DNA of 64,000 bases, taken from contig NZ_JASAMB010000001.1 of assembly GCF_029948125.1 (NCBI RefSeq), forward strand, positions 372,001 through 436,000. Reading direction: 5' to 3'. The translations under genes and the position numbers were made by a program. Positions 45,117 to 53,837 of this stretch are shown here, piece after piece. Source of the DNA: Catellatospora sp. KI3 (GTDB lineage Bacteria > Actinomycetota > Actinomycetes > Mycobacteriales > Micromonosporaceae). Below the pieces are notes generated by a model. The model was not told where the DNA came from and made no database searches. It saw only the letters and a list, made by a program, of their open reading frames with translations. Numbering within the stretch: the stretch's first letter is position 1; every line of letters begins with the position of its first letter.

Positions 45117-47906
45117 GTGAGGTTTCGCGTCCTCGGGCCGGTGGAGGTCAACGACGGTGGGGCATGGCTGTCGGCGGGACCGGCCAAGGCGCGGGCGCTG
45201 CTGGCGGCGCTGCTGGTCGACGCGGGCCGGATCGTCCCGGTCGAGCAGCTCTCCGACCGCCTGTGGGGATCGGCGCCGCCCAGGACCGCCGCGAACCAGA
45301 TCCACGGGTACGTGGCGAGGCTGCGTCGCTGCCTGGCCGACCCCGACGGCAGCGTCCTGATCACCCGGCCGCCCGGTTACCTGCTGGCGCTCGGCCCGGC
45401 GGAGCTGGACGCCGACGTTTTCGCGGCCGCCGCCGCGGCGGGCGTGGCGGCGCTGCGCTCCGGCGACCCGTCCCAGGCCTCGGTGCTGCTGGCGCAGGCC
45501 CTGTCCCAGTGGCGCGGCGACGCGTACGCCGACGTGCCGCCGATGGCGGCGGTCGCGGCCGAGGCGGGGCGGCTGGCGGAGGAGCGGCTGGCCGCGCTGG
45601 AGGCCCGGATCGAGGCGGACCTCATGTGCCACCGCCACGCCGCGCTCATCGGCGAGCTGCAGCAGCTGGTCGAGGAGCACCCGTTCCGGGAACGGCTGTG
45701 GCACCACCAGATGCTGGCCCTGTACCGGTGCGGGCGGCAGGCCGACGCGCTCGGCACGTACCAGCGGCTGTGGGCCCTGCTCGACAAGGAGCTCGGGGTG
45801 CTGCCCAGCGGGCCGCTGCGCGAGCTGCACCAGCGGATGCTCGCCACCGACCCGGCGCTGGAGGCCTCGGCGCCGCCCCAGGCCGGGCCGGGCACCGCCG
45901 CCGTGCCGGGCACCGCTCCGCCGACGATCGTCCCGCGCCAGCTTCCCGTCGGCTGCGCCGCCTTCGTCGGCCGCGACGCGCAGCTGGCGGAGCTGGACGC
46001 GCTGGCCGGTCGCGGCGGCGTGCTGGCCGTCATCAGCGGCACCGCCGGGGTGGGCAAGACGACGCTGACGATGCACTGGGCCCACCGCAACGCCGACCGC
46101 TTCCCCGACGGCCAGCTGTACGTGAACCTGCGCGGCCACGACCCGGCCCGCCCGGCGACGAGCCCGACCAGCGCCCTATACGGCTTCCTGCAGGCCCTCC
46201 TGCCCGCCGGTGCGCGCATCCCGGTCGAGGAGGAGGCGCAGGCCGCCCTCTACCGCAGCCTCACCGCCGGGCGCCGCCTGCTGGTGGTGCTCGACAACGC
46301 CCGCGACGCCGGCCAGGTGCGCCCGCTGCTGCCCGCTTCGCCCGGCTGCGTGGTGCTGGTGACCAGCCGCGACCGGATGAACAGCCTGGTGGCGCGGGAG
46401 GCGGCGTACGCGCTGAACCTCGACGTGTTCCCCGGCGACGAGGCGCACCGGCTGCTCGTCCACCGGCTCGGGCGGCAGCGGGTGGCGGCCGAGCCGAGCG
46501 CCGTGGACAGCCTGGTGCAGCGGTGCGCGGGACTGCCGCTGGCGCTGGCGGTGGTGGTGGCGCACGCGGCCGCCTACCCGTCGTTCTCGCTGGCGGAGCT
46601 GGCCGCCGAGCTGGACGGCGACGCCCGCCTGAGCGCGCTGGACGGCGGCGATCCGGCCACCGACGTACGCGCCGCGTTCGCCTGCTCGGTGCGCACGCTG
46701 AGCCCGGCCGCCGGGGAGCTGTTCCGGCGGCTGTCGCTGCATCCGGGGCCGGACATCTCGCTGGCCGCGGCGGCCGCCGTCGCCGACCTGCCGCCCGCGG
46801 CGGCCCGCGCCCTGCTCGACGAGCTGACCCGGGCGCACCTGCTGGAGCAGCACGCCCCGGGCCGCTTCCTCTACCACGACCTGCTGCGGGACTACGCCGG
46901 CGAGCTGGTGCGCGAGCACGACCCGGCGCCGCTGCGGGGTGCGGCGGCGACCCGGTTCCTGGACCACTACCTGGACACGGCGCTGCTCGGGGTGCGGCTG
47001 CTCGCGCCGCGGCGGCGACCGCCGGCCCCACGCGACCCCGGTCGGCCGGAGGAGCTGGCCGACGCGGCGCAGGCGCACGCCTGGTTCGCCGCGGAGTACG
47101 AGGTGCTGTGCGCGACCCTGCCCGCCGCCGCGGCGTCCGGGCAGGACGGCCATGTCTGGCAGCTCGCCTGGGCCCTCGCGACCTTCCAGGACCGGCAGGG
47201 GTACTGGCACGACTGGGTCACGGCGCAGCGGCTGGCGGTCGACGCCGCCGAACGCTCCGGCGCCACGGGCGACCGCGCGCACGCCCGCCGGGGCCTGGGC
47301 CGGGCGCTGGCCTGCGCGGGCCGCCACCACGAGGCGATCGAGGCGCTGGAGCACGCGATCGTGCTGCTGGACGGCGACCCGGCCGGGAAGGGCCAGGCCC
47401 ATCTGGACATCGCGCTGGCGCTGGAGTCGCTGAACCGCTGCGACGAGGCGCTCGGCTGGGCGCTGCGCAGCATCCCGCTGTTCGAGCAGACCGACGACGT
47501 CGCCCTGCTCGGCAACGCCCTCAACTGCGCGGGCTGGTACCACGCCCAGGCGGGTGACTACGAGAGCTGCGTGGCCTGCTGCCTGCGCGCGCTGACCCTG
47601 CTGCACGGCTCCGACGACCGGCGCGGGCGGGCGGCGACGCTGGACAGCCTCGGCTACGCGTACCTGCGGCTGGAGCGCTTCGAGCTGGCCGCCGAGCGGC
47701 TGCGGGAGGCGGTGGAGCTGTTCGGCCAGATCGACGACCGGCACGGCACCGCCGACGCCCTGGACCATCTGGGCGAGTGCCTGGCCGCGACCGGCGAGCA
47801 GTCCCGGGCGGCGGACGCGTGGCAGCGGGCGCTGGCCATCCTGGAGGAGCTCGGCCACGAGGACGCGGAGCTGGTCCGCGGCAGGCTGTCCGGCCTGCCG
47901 CGGTGA
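45117..47906 (+). CDS. AfsR/SARP-type regulator with NB-ARC and TPR domains
   Basis: 929 aa. Winged helix and BTAD about residues 1-245 (RFRVLGPVEVNDGG... LDKELGVLPSGPLRELHQRML), linker IVPRQLP, NB-ARC ATPase from about 283 (Walker A GTAGVGKT at 308-315; GLPLALAVV), then C-terminal TPR-like helices (GNALNCAGWYHAQAGDYESC, DSLGYAYLRLERFELAAERL). These regulators activate secondary metabolism or development on ATP-dependent signals. The GTG at 45117 follows GGGGGC; a TTG at 45084 is possible. No SARP-like 11-bp repeats were found upstream. Confidence 0.92.
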   Translation: MRFRVLGPVEVNDGGAWLSAGPAKARALLAALLVDAGRIVPVEQLSDRLWGSAPPRTAANQIHGYVARLRRCLADPDGSVLITRPPGYLLALGPAELDADVFAAAAAAGVAALRSGDPSQASVLLAQALSQWRGDAYADVPPMAAVAAEAGRLAEERLAALEARIEADLMCHRHAALIGELQQLVEEHPFRERLWHHQMLALYRCGRQADALGTYQRLWALLDKELGVLPSGPLRELHQRMLATDPALEASAPPQAGPGTAAVPGTAPPTIVPRQLPVGCAAFVGRDAQLAELDALAGRGGVLAVISGTAGVGKTTLTMHWAHRNADRFPDGQLYVNLRGHDPARPATSPTSALYGFLQALLPAGARIPVEEEAQAALYRSLTAGRRLLVVLDNARDAGQVRPLLPASPGCVVLVTSRDRMNSLVAREAAYALNLDVFPGDEAHRLLVHRLGRQRVAAEPSAVDSLVQRCAGLPLALAVVVAHAAAYPSFSLAELAAELDGDARLSALDGGDPATDVRAAFACSVRTLSPAAGELFRRLSLHPGPDISLAAAAAVADLPPAAARALLDELTRAHLLEQHAPGRFLYHDLLRDYAGELVREHDPAPLRGAAATRFLDHYLDTALLGVRLLAPRRRPPAPRDPGRPEELADAAQAHAWFAAEYEVLCATLPAAAASGQDGHVWQLAWALATFQDRQGYWHDWVTAQRLAVDAAERSGATGDRAHARRGLGRALACAGRHHEAIEALEHAIVLLDGDPAGKGQAHLDIALALESLNRCDEALGWALRSIPLFEQTDDVALLGNALNCAGWYHAQAGDYESCVACCLRALTLLHGSDDRRGRAATLDSLGYAYLRLERFELAAERLREAVELFGQIDDRHGTADALDHLGECLAATGEQSRAADAWQRALAILEELGHEDAELVRGRLSGLPR

Positions 47907-47909
47907 CGG

Positions 47910-48989
47910 TCAGGGGTTGCGCGGGTGGACCTCGCCGGTCGGGTCCGGGTCGATGAAGATGCCGCCCTGGGCGCCGATGAAGTGGTAGCTGACCTGCCGC
48001 AGCGGCCACAGGACCCAGTTGCGCTCCGCGGTGGCGATCGGGTGCCCGTCGGCGTGGGCGGCGCTGCCCAGCAGCACCCAGGGGCCGTTCGTCGAGAAGA
48101 TCGTGGTCGCGTCGCCGCTGGTATCGGCGAGGTCGAGGCCCCGGGGCAGTGCCGCGCGTACGGCGTCGGCGGTCTCGTCGTCGCCGTAGAGGACCGCCCG
48201 GAACACGACCACCGCGTCGCTGTCGTCGGTGGTGAACGACGCCCGCACGGTCAGGAAGCAGTTCTCGCTGTTGAGCAGCGCGTCGTCGGGCAGTACGCCG
48301 TCGCAGCCGCGCTGGTCGGCCGCGGAGGTCCGGGTGAGCGTGTCGCCGTTCATGGTCAGCACGTCGGGGAATATCTCGGCGGCGTGGACGTAGGTCGGGT
48401 AGGTGTTCGCGACGGCCACCGGCAGTGCCGCGGCCATCAGCACCGCGGCCGCGACCCCGGCGAAAAGGTTGAACCGCCGGTTGACCAGTGGAACCTTCGC
48501 CGACACCGCCGCGAACGCCAGCAGCACCAGGATGGTGGCGCCGATGCCGCCCAGGGCCCACATGAAGCCGCTGCCGAACTGGTCGGAGCCGGGGCCGGAG
48601 ATCATGTCGGACATGCTGCGGCGGCGTCCCGGCAGGAACAGCATCGGCAGCGCGCTGGCGACGGCGGCGAGCGCGCCCAGGGCCCGGCGCTCGATCCGCC
48701 CGGCCGTCTTCCAGATCAGGGTGACGGTGACCAGCAGCGCCATGGGCAGCGCGATGATCAGCCAGCCCGCCGTGGTCATCCCGACCATGGAGCAGGCGGT
48801 CGCCTCGCAGGCGAAGCCGAGCAGCGCCGCGCGGGCAGCGCCCCCGAAGAAGCCGTAGGCGGCGATCACGCCGAGGATGCCCACGATGGCGAGCAGCCCG
48901 CCGACCCACCCGGACCGGTTGCCCGGCTTGGCCCTGTCACGGGGCTCCCGCTCGCCGACGTACTCGATCGGGCTGTCCTTCTTCGCCAT
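47910..48989 (-). CDS. Membrane protein with large extracytoplasmic C-terminal part
   Basis: 359 aa from the ATG at 48989. Four membrane helices in the first half (GLLAIVGILGVIAAYGFF, LIIALPMALLVTVTLIW, FMWALGGIGATILVLLAFAAV, AGVAAAVLMAAALPVAVA), then about 170 residues likely outside, with a Cys pair (RGCDGVLPDD, SENCFLTV). No family recognised. Convergent with the AfsR-like gene, 3 bp between stops. Confidence 0.75.
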   Translation of the reverse strand: MAKKDSPIEYVGEREPRDRAKPGNRSGWVGGLLAIVGILGVIAAYGFFGGAARAALLGFACEATACSMVGMTTAGWLIIALPMALLVTVTLIWKTAGRIERRALGALAAVASALPMLFLPGRRRSMSDMISGPGSDQFGSGFMWALGGIGATILVLLAFAAVSAKVPLVNRRFNLFAGVAAAVLMAAALPVAVANTYPTYVHAAEIFPDVLTMNGDTLTRTSAADQRGCDGVLPDDALLNSENCFLTVRASFTTDDSDAVVVFRAVLYGDDETADAVRAALPRGLDLADTSGDATTIFSTNGPWVLLGSAAHADGHPIATAERNWVLWPLRQVSYHFIGAQGGIFIDPDPTGEVHPRNP

Positions 48990-49031
48990 GATCCGCACCC
49001 TACCCAACCCCCGCACCCCTGTCGCGAGGCA

Positions 49032-49091
49032 GCAGTTTCCGGGAAAGTGTGCGAATAGTGCCCAAGATTCGCGCAGTTTCCCCGAAACTGC
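49032..49091. repeat. 60-bp double-palindrome repeat, copy 2
   Basis: Same length as copies at 27067 and 59781; inner stem GCGAAT/ATTCGC, arms of GCAGTTTC...GAAACTGC type. It lies between two divergent genes. Confidence 0.8.
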
Positions 49092-49206
49092 ACGCCGCCC
49101 GCGCCGGCGCGGCCCGGCGCGCGGTCGACAAAAGAAAGGGGGCGGGGTGTAATGGCGGGCGCTGTGGCGGGACCTACTGGCATCACCGCTCTACCAGGAG
49201 GCTGTC

Positions 49207-50592
49207 ATGCGGTCGGACACATCGCTGGCCCGGGGCGCGATCGCGGGCGACCGGGACGCCTTCGACCGGCTCTACCGGCAGTACCGGCCGGGGCTGCTCG
49301 GCTTCGTCGTCCGCCAGGTCGGCGACGTGCACCTGGCCGAGGACGTGGTGCAGGAGACGTTCCTGGTCGCCTGGCGCGACCTGGACAAGCTGCGCGACCC
49401 GGCCGCGTTGAAGACGTGGCTGTTCTCCATCGCGTACCGGCGGGCGATGTCGGCGGCGGGGCGGGTGTCGCCGGGGCCGCTGCCGGAGGAGCTGCTCGCC
49501 GACGACGACCGGGGCCGGCGGCCGGAGGCCGCGGCCGAGCAGCGCGAGGCGTACGAGCTGGTCTGGAACGCCGCGCACGCGCTGGAGCCGCGCCAGCGCG
49601 CGGTGCTGGAGCTGACGCTGCGCTGGGACCTGTCCAGCCGCGAGGTCGGCGAGGTGCTGGGCGTCGGCCCGACGCACGCGGCGGTGCTGGTGCACCGCTC
49701 GCGCAAGGCGCTGGGCAGCGCGGTGCGCACCATGCTGGTGGCGCGGCAGCACGGGCGCTGCGCGGGGCTGGACGCGATCGCGCCGGGTCACCGGCGGTTG
49801 AACGCCCGCGAGCGCGGCCGGGTGGACCGGCACATCAACCAGTGCGAGCACTGCCGCCGCCTGCGCACCAAGGTCAGCGCGTACGCGGTGCTGGGGCTGC
49901 TGTTCACCGCGGGCATGGCCCGGTCCGGGGGTGGCGCCGGGCGCCGGTGGGCGCTGCGGCTGGCCGGCGTGGTCACGGCCGTGTCGGTGCTGGCCACCGG
50001 GGTGTACGCGCTGATGCCGCCGGGCGGCGGCGAGCTGGACGGCGTGGGGGCGCGGCCGCGGGGCGGCGTGGCGGCGTCGCCCGACCCGTCGGCGACGGCC
50101 CCGACCGGCGCGTCTCCGTCGAGCTCGGCGGTGCCCTCGGGCTCGCCCTCGGCCGGGCCGTCGGTGTCCGCGTCGGCCTCGGCGTCGCCCAGACCGACGG
50201 CGCGGGCGCCGCAGACGCTGGAGGAGCAGATCCTCGTCCTGGTCAACGCCGAGCGCAAGAAGGTCGGCTGCGGCCCGGTGCACGCCGACGCGCGGCTGGC
50301 CAAGGCGGCGCGGCTGCACAGCGAGGACATGGCGAAGCGGGACTACTTCTCGCACGACACCCCGGAAGGGGTATCGCCGTGGGACCGGGCCAAGGCGCAG
50401 GGGTACACCACGCCGTCGGCGGAGAACATCGCGGCGGGCAACGCGACCGCCAAGGCGACGATGCAGCAGTGGATGAACTCCAAGGGGCACCGCGCCAACA
50501 TCCTGAACTGCTCGTCGAAGGCGATGGGCGTGGGCCGGGGCACCGGCGGGACATACCGCTACTACTGGACGCAGATGTTCGGCTACCGCTGA
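49207..50592 (+). CDS. ECF sigma factor fused to zinc-finger, transmembrane helix and extracellular CAP domain
   Basis: 461 aa in one frame. Sigma region 2 about residues 15-80 (DRLYRQYRPGLLGFVV, HLAEDVVQETFLVAW); sigma region 4 about 120-172 (LEPRQRAVLELTLRWDLSSR... THAAVLVHRSRKAL). Then an anti-sigma-like zinc motif HINQCEHC (H209, C213, C216), one membrane helix (about 248-269) and a Ser/Pro/Ala linker (285-335). The C-terminal CAP/SCP domain (337-461) has the motifs HSEDMAKRDYFSH, SAENIA and WMNSKGHRANIL. It appears to be a membrane-held sigma factor with an outside sensor. AGGAGG lies 5 nt before the ATG. A secreted GH76 gene follows. Confidence 0.9.
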   Translation: MRSDTSLARGAIAGDRDAFDRLYRQYRPGLLGFVVRQVGDVHLAEDVVQETFLVAWRDLDKLRDPAALKTWLFSIAYRRAMSAAGRVSPGPLPEELLADDDRGRRPEAAAEQREAYELVWNAAHALEPRQRAVLELTLRWDLSSREVGEVLGVGPTHAAVLVHRSRKALGSAVRTMLVARQHGRCAGLDAIAPGHRRLNARERGRVDRHINQCEHCRRLRTKVSAYAVLGLLFTAGMARSGGGAGRRWALRLAGVVTAVSVLATGVYALMPPGGGELDGVGARPRGGVAASPDPSATAPTGASPSSSAVPSGSPSAGPSVSASASASPRPTARAPQTLEEQILVLVNAERKKVGCGPVHADARLAKAARLHSEDMAKRDYFSHDTPEGVSPWDRAKAQGYTTPSAENIAAGNATAKATMQQWMNSKGHRANILNCSSKAMGVGRGTGGTYRYYWTQMFGYR

Positions 50593-50644
50593 TCTGGCAT
50601 ATCGAAAACCTTGTATAGCGATGCCGACCGTCTCTACCGTATCC

Positions 50645-50660
50645 GAGAGAGCGCTCTTTC
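50645..50660. promoter_or_regulatory. LacI-type palindromic operator upstream of GH76
   Basis: GAGAGAGCGCTCTTTC: a perfect 10-bp core AGAGCGCTCT extended on both sides with one mismatch. It resembles the GAGCGCTC-centred operators that LacI-family repressors use at actinomycete sugar-hydrolase genes. 28 bp before the GH76 start. Confidence 0.5.
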
Positions 50661-50687
50661 CCTGATCCGTCCCTTCAGGAGAGAGTC

Positions 50688-52118
50688 ATGCGAAGATTTC
50701 GGACCGCCCTGGTGGCGGGGCTGCTGGCGGCCGTGGCGGTGCTCGGCGCGCCGGGTGCGGCGTGGGCCGCGACGATCTGCAACAGGTACTGCGACGCCCG
50801 TGACCCCGGCCTGTCGCCGGGCGACCGGCAACCGGTGAGCGCGAGCGTCTGGGGTCGCTCCGTCGTGCTCCACTTCGACGACGCCGACGCCATGGGCTGG
50901 GCGAGCATCGCCAACGGCAACCCCGGCGACCAGGTGTGGCTGGACCGTTCCATGAACGGCGGCCGCACCACGGCGGACAGCAGGCTCGGCGACACCGCGA
51001 TCCCGACCGGCCAGCGCTCCTGGCGGACGCTGATGTACAACGTGGACGACTGGGCCAACCAGGGCGTCGGCGCCCTGCGGGCCTGCGGCAAGGCGGGCGA
51101 CCGCCCCGAGGTGGCGTGCACGCCCTGGGCGCGTACCACCTGGAACGCGGGCAACCGGGCCACCGCCGCCGCGACGGCGCTGATGATGTCCTACAACCGG
51201 GGCACCGGCCTGTTCGACACCACGGGCTGGTGGAACAGCGCCAACGCGCTCACCGCCGTCATCGACGGCATCCGGGTGACCGGCATGCCCAGCTACCGGT
51301 ACGCCATCGCGAACACCTACGACAAGAACCTCGGGAAGAACCGGGGCAACTTCACCAACGACTACCTCGACGACACCGGGTGGTGGGGGCTGGCCTGGGT
51401 CGCCGCGTACGACGCGACCGGCGACAGCCGCTACCTCAACACCGCCCGCTTCGACGCCGACTTCATGAACTCCTACTGGGACGGCACCTGCGGGGGCGGC
51501 ATCTGGTGGAGCACCGCGCGCACTTACAAGGCCGCCATCGCCAACAGCCTGTTCCTGCAGCTCAACGCCGCGCTGCACAACCGCGTCCCGGGCGACACGG
51601 TGTACCTCCAGCGGGCCCGCAGCACCTGGACCTGGATCCAGAACACCGGCCTGGTCAACTCGTCCGGGCTGGTCAACGACGGGATCAGCCTGTCGACCTG
51701 CCGCAACAACGGGTCGACGGCGTGGTCGTACAACCAGGGGGTCCTGATCGCGGGGCTGACCGAGCTGAACCGGGCCACCGGGGACGCCGCCCTGCTCACC
51801 GCCGCCCGCCGCACCGCCGACGCGGCGACCACGTCCTCGTCACTCAACGTCAACGGCATCCTGCGCGAACCGTGCGAACCCAACTGCGGCGCCGACGGCC
51901 CGACCTTCAAGGGCGTCTTCGCGCGGGGCCTGGTCAAGCTGGACCTCGCCCTGCCGGGCCGCCCCTACCTGCCCTACCTGCGCCGCAACGCCGACACCGC
52001 GTACGCCGCCGACCGCAACCCGCTCGACGCGTACGGCCTGCGCTGGGCCGGCCCGCTCGACAGCACCGACGCCGCCCGCCAGCAGTCCGCCACCGACCTC
52101 CTCAACGCCGCCTGGTGA
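50688..52118 (+). CDS. Secreted glycoside hydrolase family 76 protein
   Basis: 476 aa. Signal peptide about residues 1-27 (ending AAWA). An N-terminal region of about 120 residues with an unassigned fold is followed by a GH76 alpha/alpha-barrel. The catalytic Asp pair is D228-D229 in [14 protein letters not shown]; other family motifs are GGIWWST and [14 protein letters not shown]76 enzymes cleave alpha-1,6-mannan. AGGAGAGAG precedes the ATG. It lies 95 bp after the sigma-CAP gene and ends at a palindromic terminator repeat. Confidence 0.92.
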   Translation: MRRFRTALVAGLLAAVAVLGAPGAAWAATICNRYCDARDPGLSPGDRQPVSASVWGRSVVLHFDDADAMGWASIANGNPGDQVWLDRSMNGGRTTADSRLGDTAIPTGQRSWRTLMYNVDDWANQGVGALRACGKAGDRPEVACTPWARTTWNAGNRATAAATALMMSYNRGTGLFDTTGWWNSANALTAVIDGIRVTGMPSYRYAIANTYDKNLGKNRGNFTNDYLDDTGWWGLAWVAAYDATGDSRYLNTARFDADFMNSYWDGTCGGGIWWSTARTYKAAIANSLFLQLNAALHNRVPGDTVYLQRARSTWTWIQNTGLVNSSGLVNDGISLSTCRNNGSTAWSYNQGVLIAGLTELNRATGDAALLTAARRTADAATTSSSLNVNGILREPCEPNCGADGPTFKGVFARGLVKLDLALPGRPYLPYLRRNADTAYAADRNPLDAYGLRWAGPLDSTDAARQQSATDLLNAAW

Positions 52119-52123
52119 CGGCG

Positions 52124-52173
52124 TAAGGAAGGGGCCCTTCCCATCGCTTTCCGTAGTGGAAGGGCCCCTTCCC
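52124..52173. repeat. 50-bp GGAAGGGGCCC palindromic repeat / terminator, copy 1
   Basis: TAAGGAAGGGGCCCTTCC, a conserved centre ATCGCTTTCCGTAGT, then GGAAGGGCCCCTTCCC, so the two arms form a long hairpin. The same 50-bp element lies in inverse orientation at 55677-55726. It falls between the convergent GH76 and methyltransferase stops and probably terminates both. Confidence 0.8.
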
Positions 52174-52184
52174 AACCGGTCGGG

Positions 52185-52787
52185 TCAGGCACGGCGGCAG
52201 TGCAGGGACAGCCAGGAGCGGTGGGTCTGGCCGCGCCGGGTCCAGAGCACCTCGAAGTCGACCGACTCCAGCCAGCCGAGCAGCTCCCGCTCGCTGTAGT
52301 AGCTGAACCAGCGCGGCGCGCGGCTGTCGTCGTAGTGCGACGGCTCGAAGCCCTCGCCCTCGCCCTCGGCCACCGTCAGCCACATCTGCCCATCCGAGTT
52401 CAGCACCCGGGCGAACTCCGCGATCGCGCGCGGGGCCGCCTCGCGCGGCAGGTGCAGCAGCGACGCGATGGCCCAGATCCCGTCCACCGCGCCGTCGGCG
52501 AACGGCAGCTCCAGCATGTCGGCCTGGACCAGCCCCGGCACGCCGCCGGAGGCGCGCAGCTGCCCTTCGGACAGGTCCAGCCCGACCACGCGCAGGCCCA
52601 GCTCGCGCAGCGCGCGGACGTGGTGCGCGGGGCCGCAGCCGATGTCGGCGACCAGCGCCCCGGGGCGCAGCGCGGCGGCGAAGCGCTCCCGGTCGGGCGC
52701 CATGCCGTCGACGCCGCCCAGCTGCTGGGCGTACGCGGAGGCGATGTGGTCGTAGGTGGCGCGGGTGACGGCCTGGGGGTCGGGCAT
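52185..52787 (-). CDS. Class I SAM-dependent methyltransferase
   Basis: 200 aa from the ATG at 52787. SAM-binding loop VADIGCGPAHHVRAL, then VVGLDLSEGQL, DMLELPFADGAVDGIWAIASLLHL and RVLNSDGQMWLTV, the UbiE/methyltransf_11 pattern. The substrate is unknown. It starts 21 bp after the epimerase stop on the same strand. Confidence 0.9.
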   Translation of the reverse strand: MPDPQAVTRATYDHIASAYAQQLGGVDGMAPDRERFAAALRPGALVADIGCGPAHHVRALRELGLRVVGLDLSEGQLRASGGVPGLVQADMLELPFADGAVDGIWAIASLLHLPREAAPRAIAEFARVLNSDGQMWLTVAEGEGEGFEPSHYDDSRAPRWFSYYSERELLGWLESVDFEVLWTRRGQTHRSWLSLHCRRA

Positions 52788-52807
52788 GGCCCTACGGTAG
52801 CCGCCGA

Positions 52808-53701
52808 TCAGGCGCGCGGGTGCCGGGCGACGAAGTCGGCGATGTACTCGCTGAGCACGACCTTCGGCTCCCAGCCGAGGCCGCGGGCCTTGGCGTTGTC
52901 GGCGCGGCCCTTGGTGCGCTCGCCGGGCAGGGCCGGGATCAGCTCGACCTCGGTGCCGAACAGGTTCGCGACCTCGAGGATCGGCCACTCGCGGCCGGTG
53001 CCCAGCAGGTAGCCGTCGCCCTTGCCGCCCTCGGCGGCGGCGAGCACGCCGGCGACGATGTCGGAGATGTGGGTGAAGTCACGGGTCTGGGTGCCGGGCG
53101 AGACCACGGTCAGCGGCTTGCCCTCCAGGTACTGGCGCTCGAAGATGCCGATCACGGTGGCGTAGGTGCCGTGGGTGATCTGGCCGGGGCCGTACGCGTT
53201 GTAGAAGTACGTGATGACGTAGTCGAGGCCGTACCAGTCGCCGTAGTTCTTGATCAGCTCGACGTTCTTGGCCTTGGTCCACGCGTACGGGTTGAGGTGC
53301 TCGTCCTTGCCCTCGTTGCCGAACTTCGAGCTGGACGCGGAGTAGACCAGGCGCGCGCCGTGCTCGGCGCAGAACATGATCACTTCCTTGGTGCCGCGGC
53401 TGTTGTACTCCCAGGTGCGGTCGAACTCGGCGAACGACTGCACGATCCGGGCGTACTCACCGAGGTGGAAGACCTGCCGGGGCGAGGCGAAGCCGTGCTC
53501 GGCCCAGATCTTGGCGACGTCGATCGTGTTGCCCTCGATGTACGTCACCCGGGCGTCGGCGACCTCGTTGGCCTTGGCGCCGGTGAAGTAGTTGTCGATC
53601 GAGACGATGTGGGCGTCCGGGCGGGTGGCCAGCAGTTCGCGGATGAGGTGGCTGCCCACGAAGCCGGCACCGCCGGTCACCAGAAGGATCTCGTTCGACA
53701 T
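52808..53701 (-). CDS. NAD-dependent sugar-nucleotide epimerase/dehydratase
   Basis: 297 aa extended SDR. Nucleotide loop GGAGFVGSH (residues 10-18), SASSSKFG in the active site, YAWTK with Tyr139 and Lys143, and RDFTHISDIV near the end, typical of UDP-glucose 4-epimerase-like enzymes. Probably supplies a sugar nucleotide for surface polysaccharide; substrate unproven. Confidence 0.9.
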   Translation of the reverse strand: MSNEILLVTGGAGFVGSHLIRELLATRPDAHIVSIDNYFTGAKANEVADARVTYIEGNTIDVAKIWAEHGFASPRQVFHLGEYARIVQSFAEFDRTWEYNSRGTKEVIMFCAEHGARLVYSASSSKFGNEGKDEHLNPYAWTKAKNVELIKNYGDWYGLDYVITYFYNAYGPGQITHGTYATVIGIFERQYLEGKPLTVVSPGTQTRDFTHISDIVAGVLAAAEGGKGDGYLLGTGREWPILEVANLFGTEVELIPALPGERTKGRADNAKARGLGWEPKVVLSEYIADFVARHPRA

Positions 53702-53837
53702 GGTTCTCAGGCTCCCGCACCGCTCGGCTGCATCAGCTGTCCGCGCCGGCCGCACCGTCAGCCGATCATGAACCGATCTCGCGAGGTGCCTGCCAGGCGC
53801 CTTGCAGCATACAGGCTGTCCGGCGCGGCCCGTCCGG

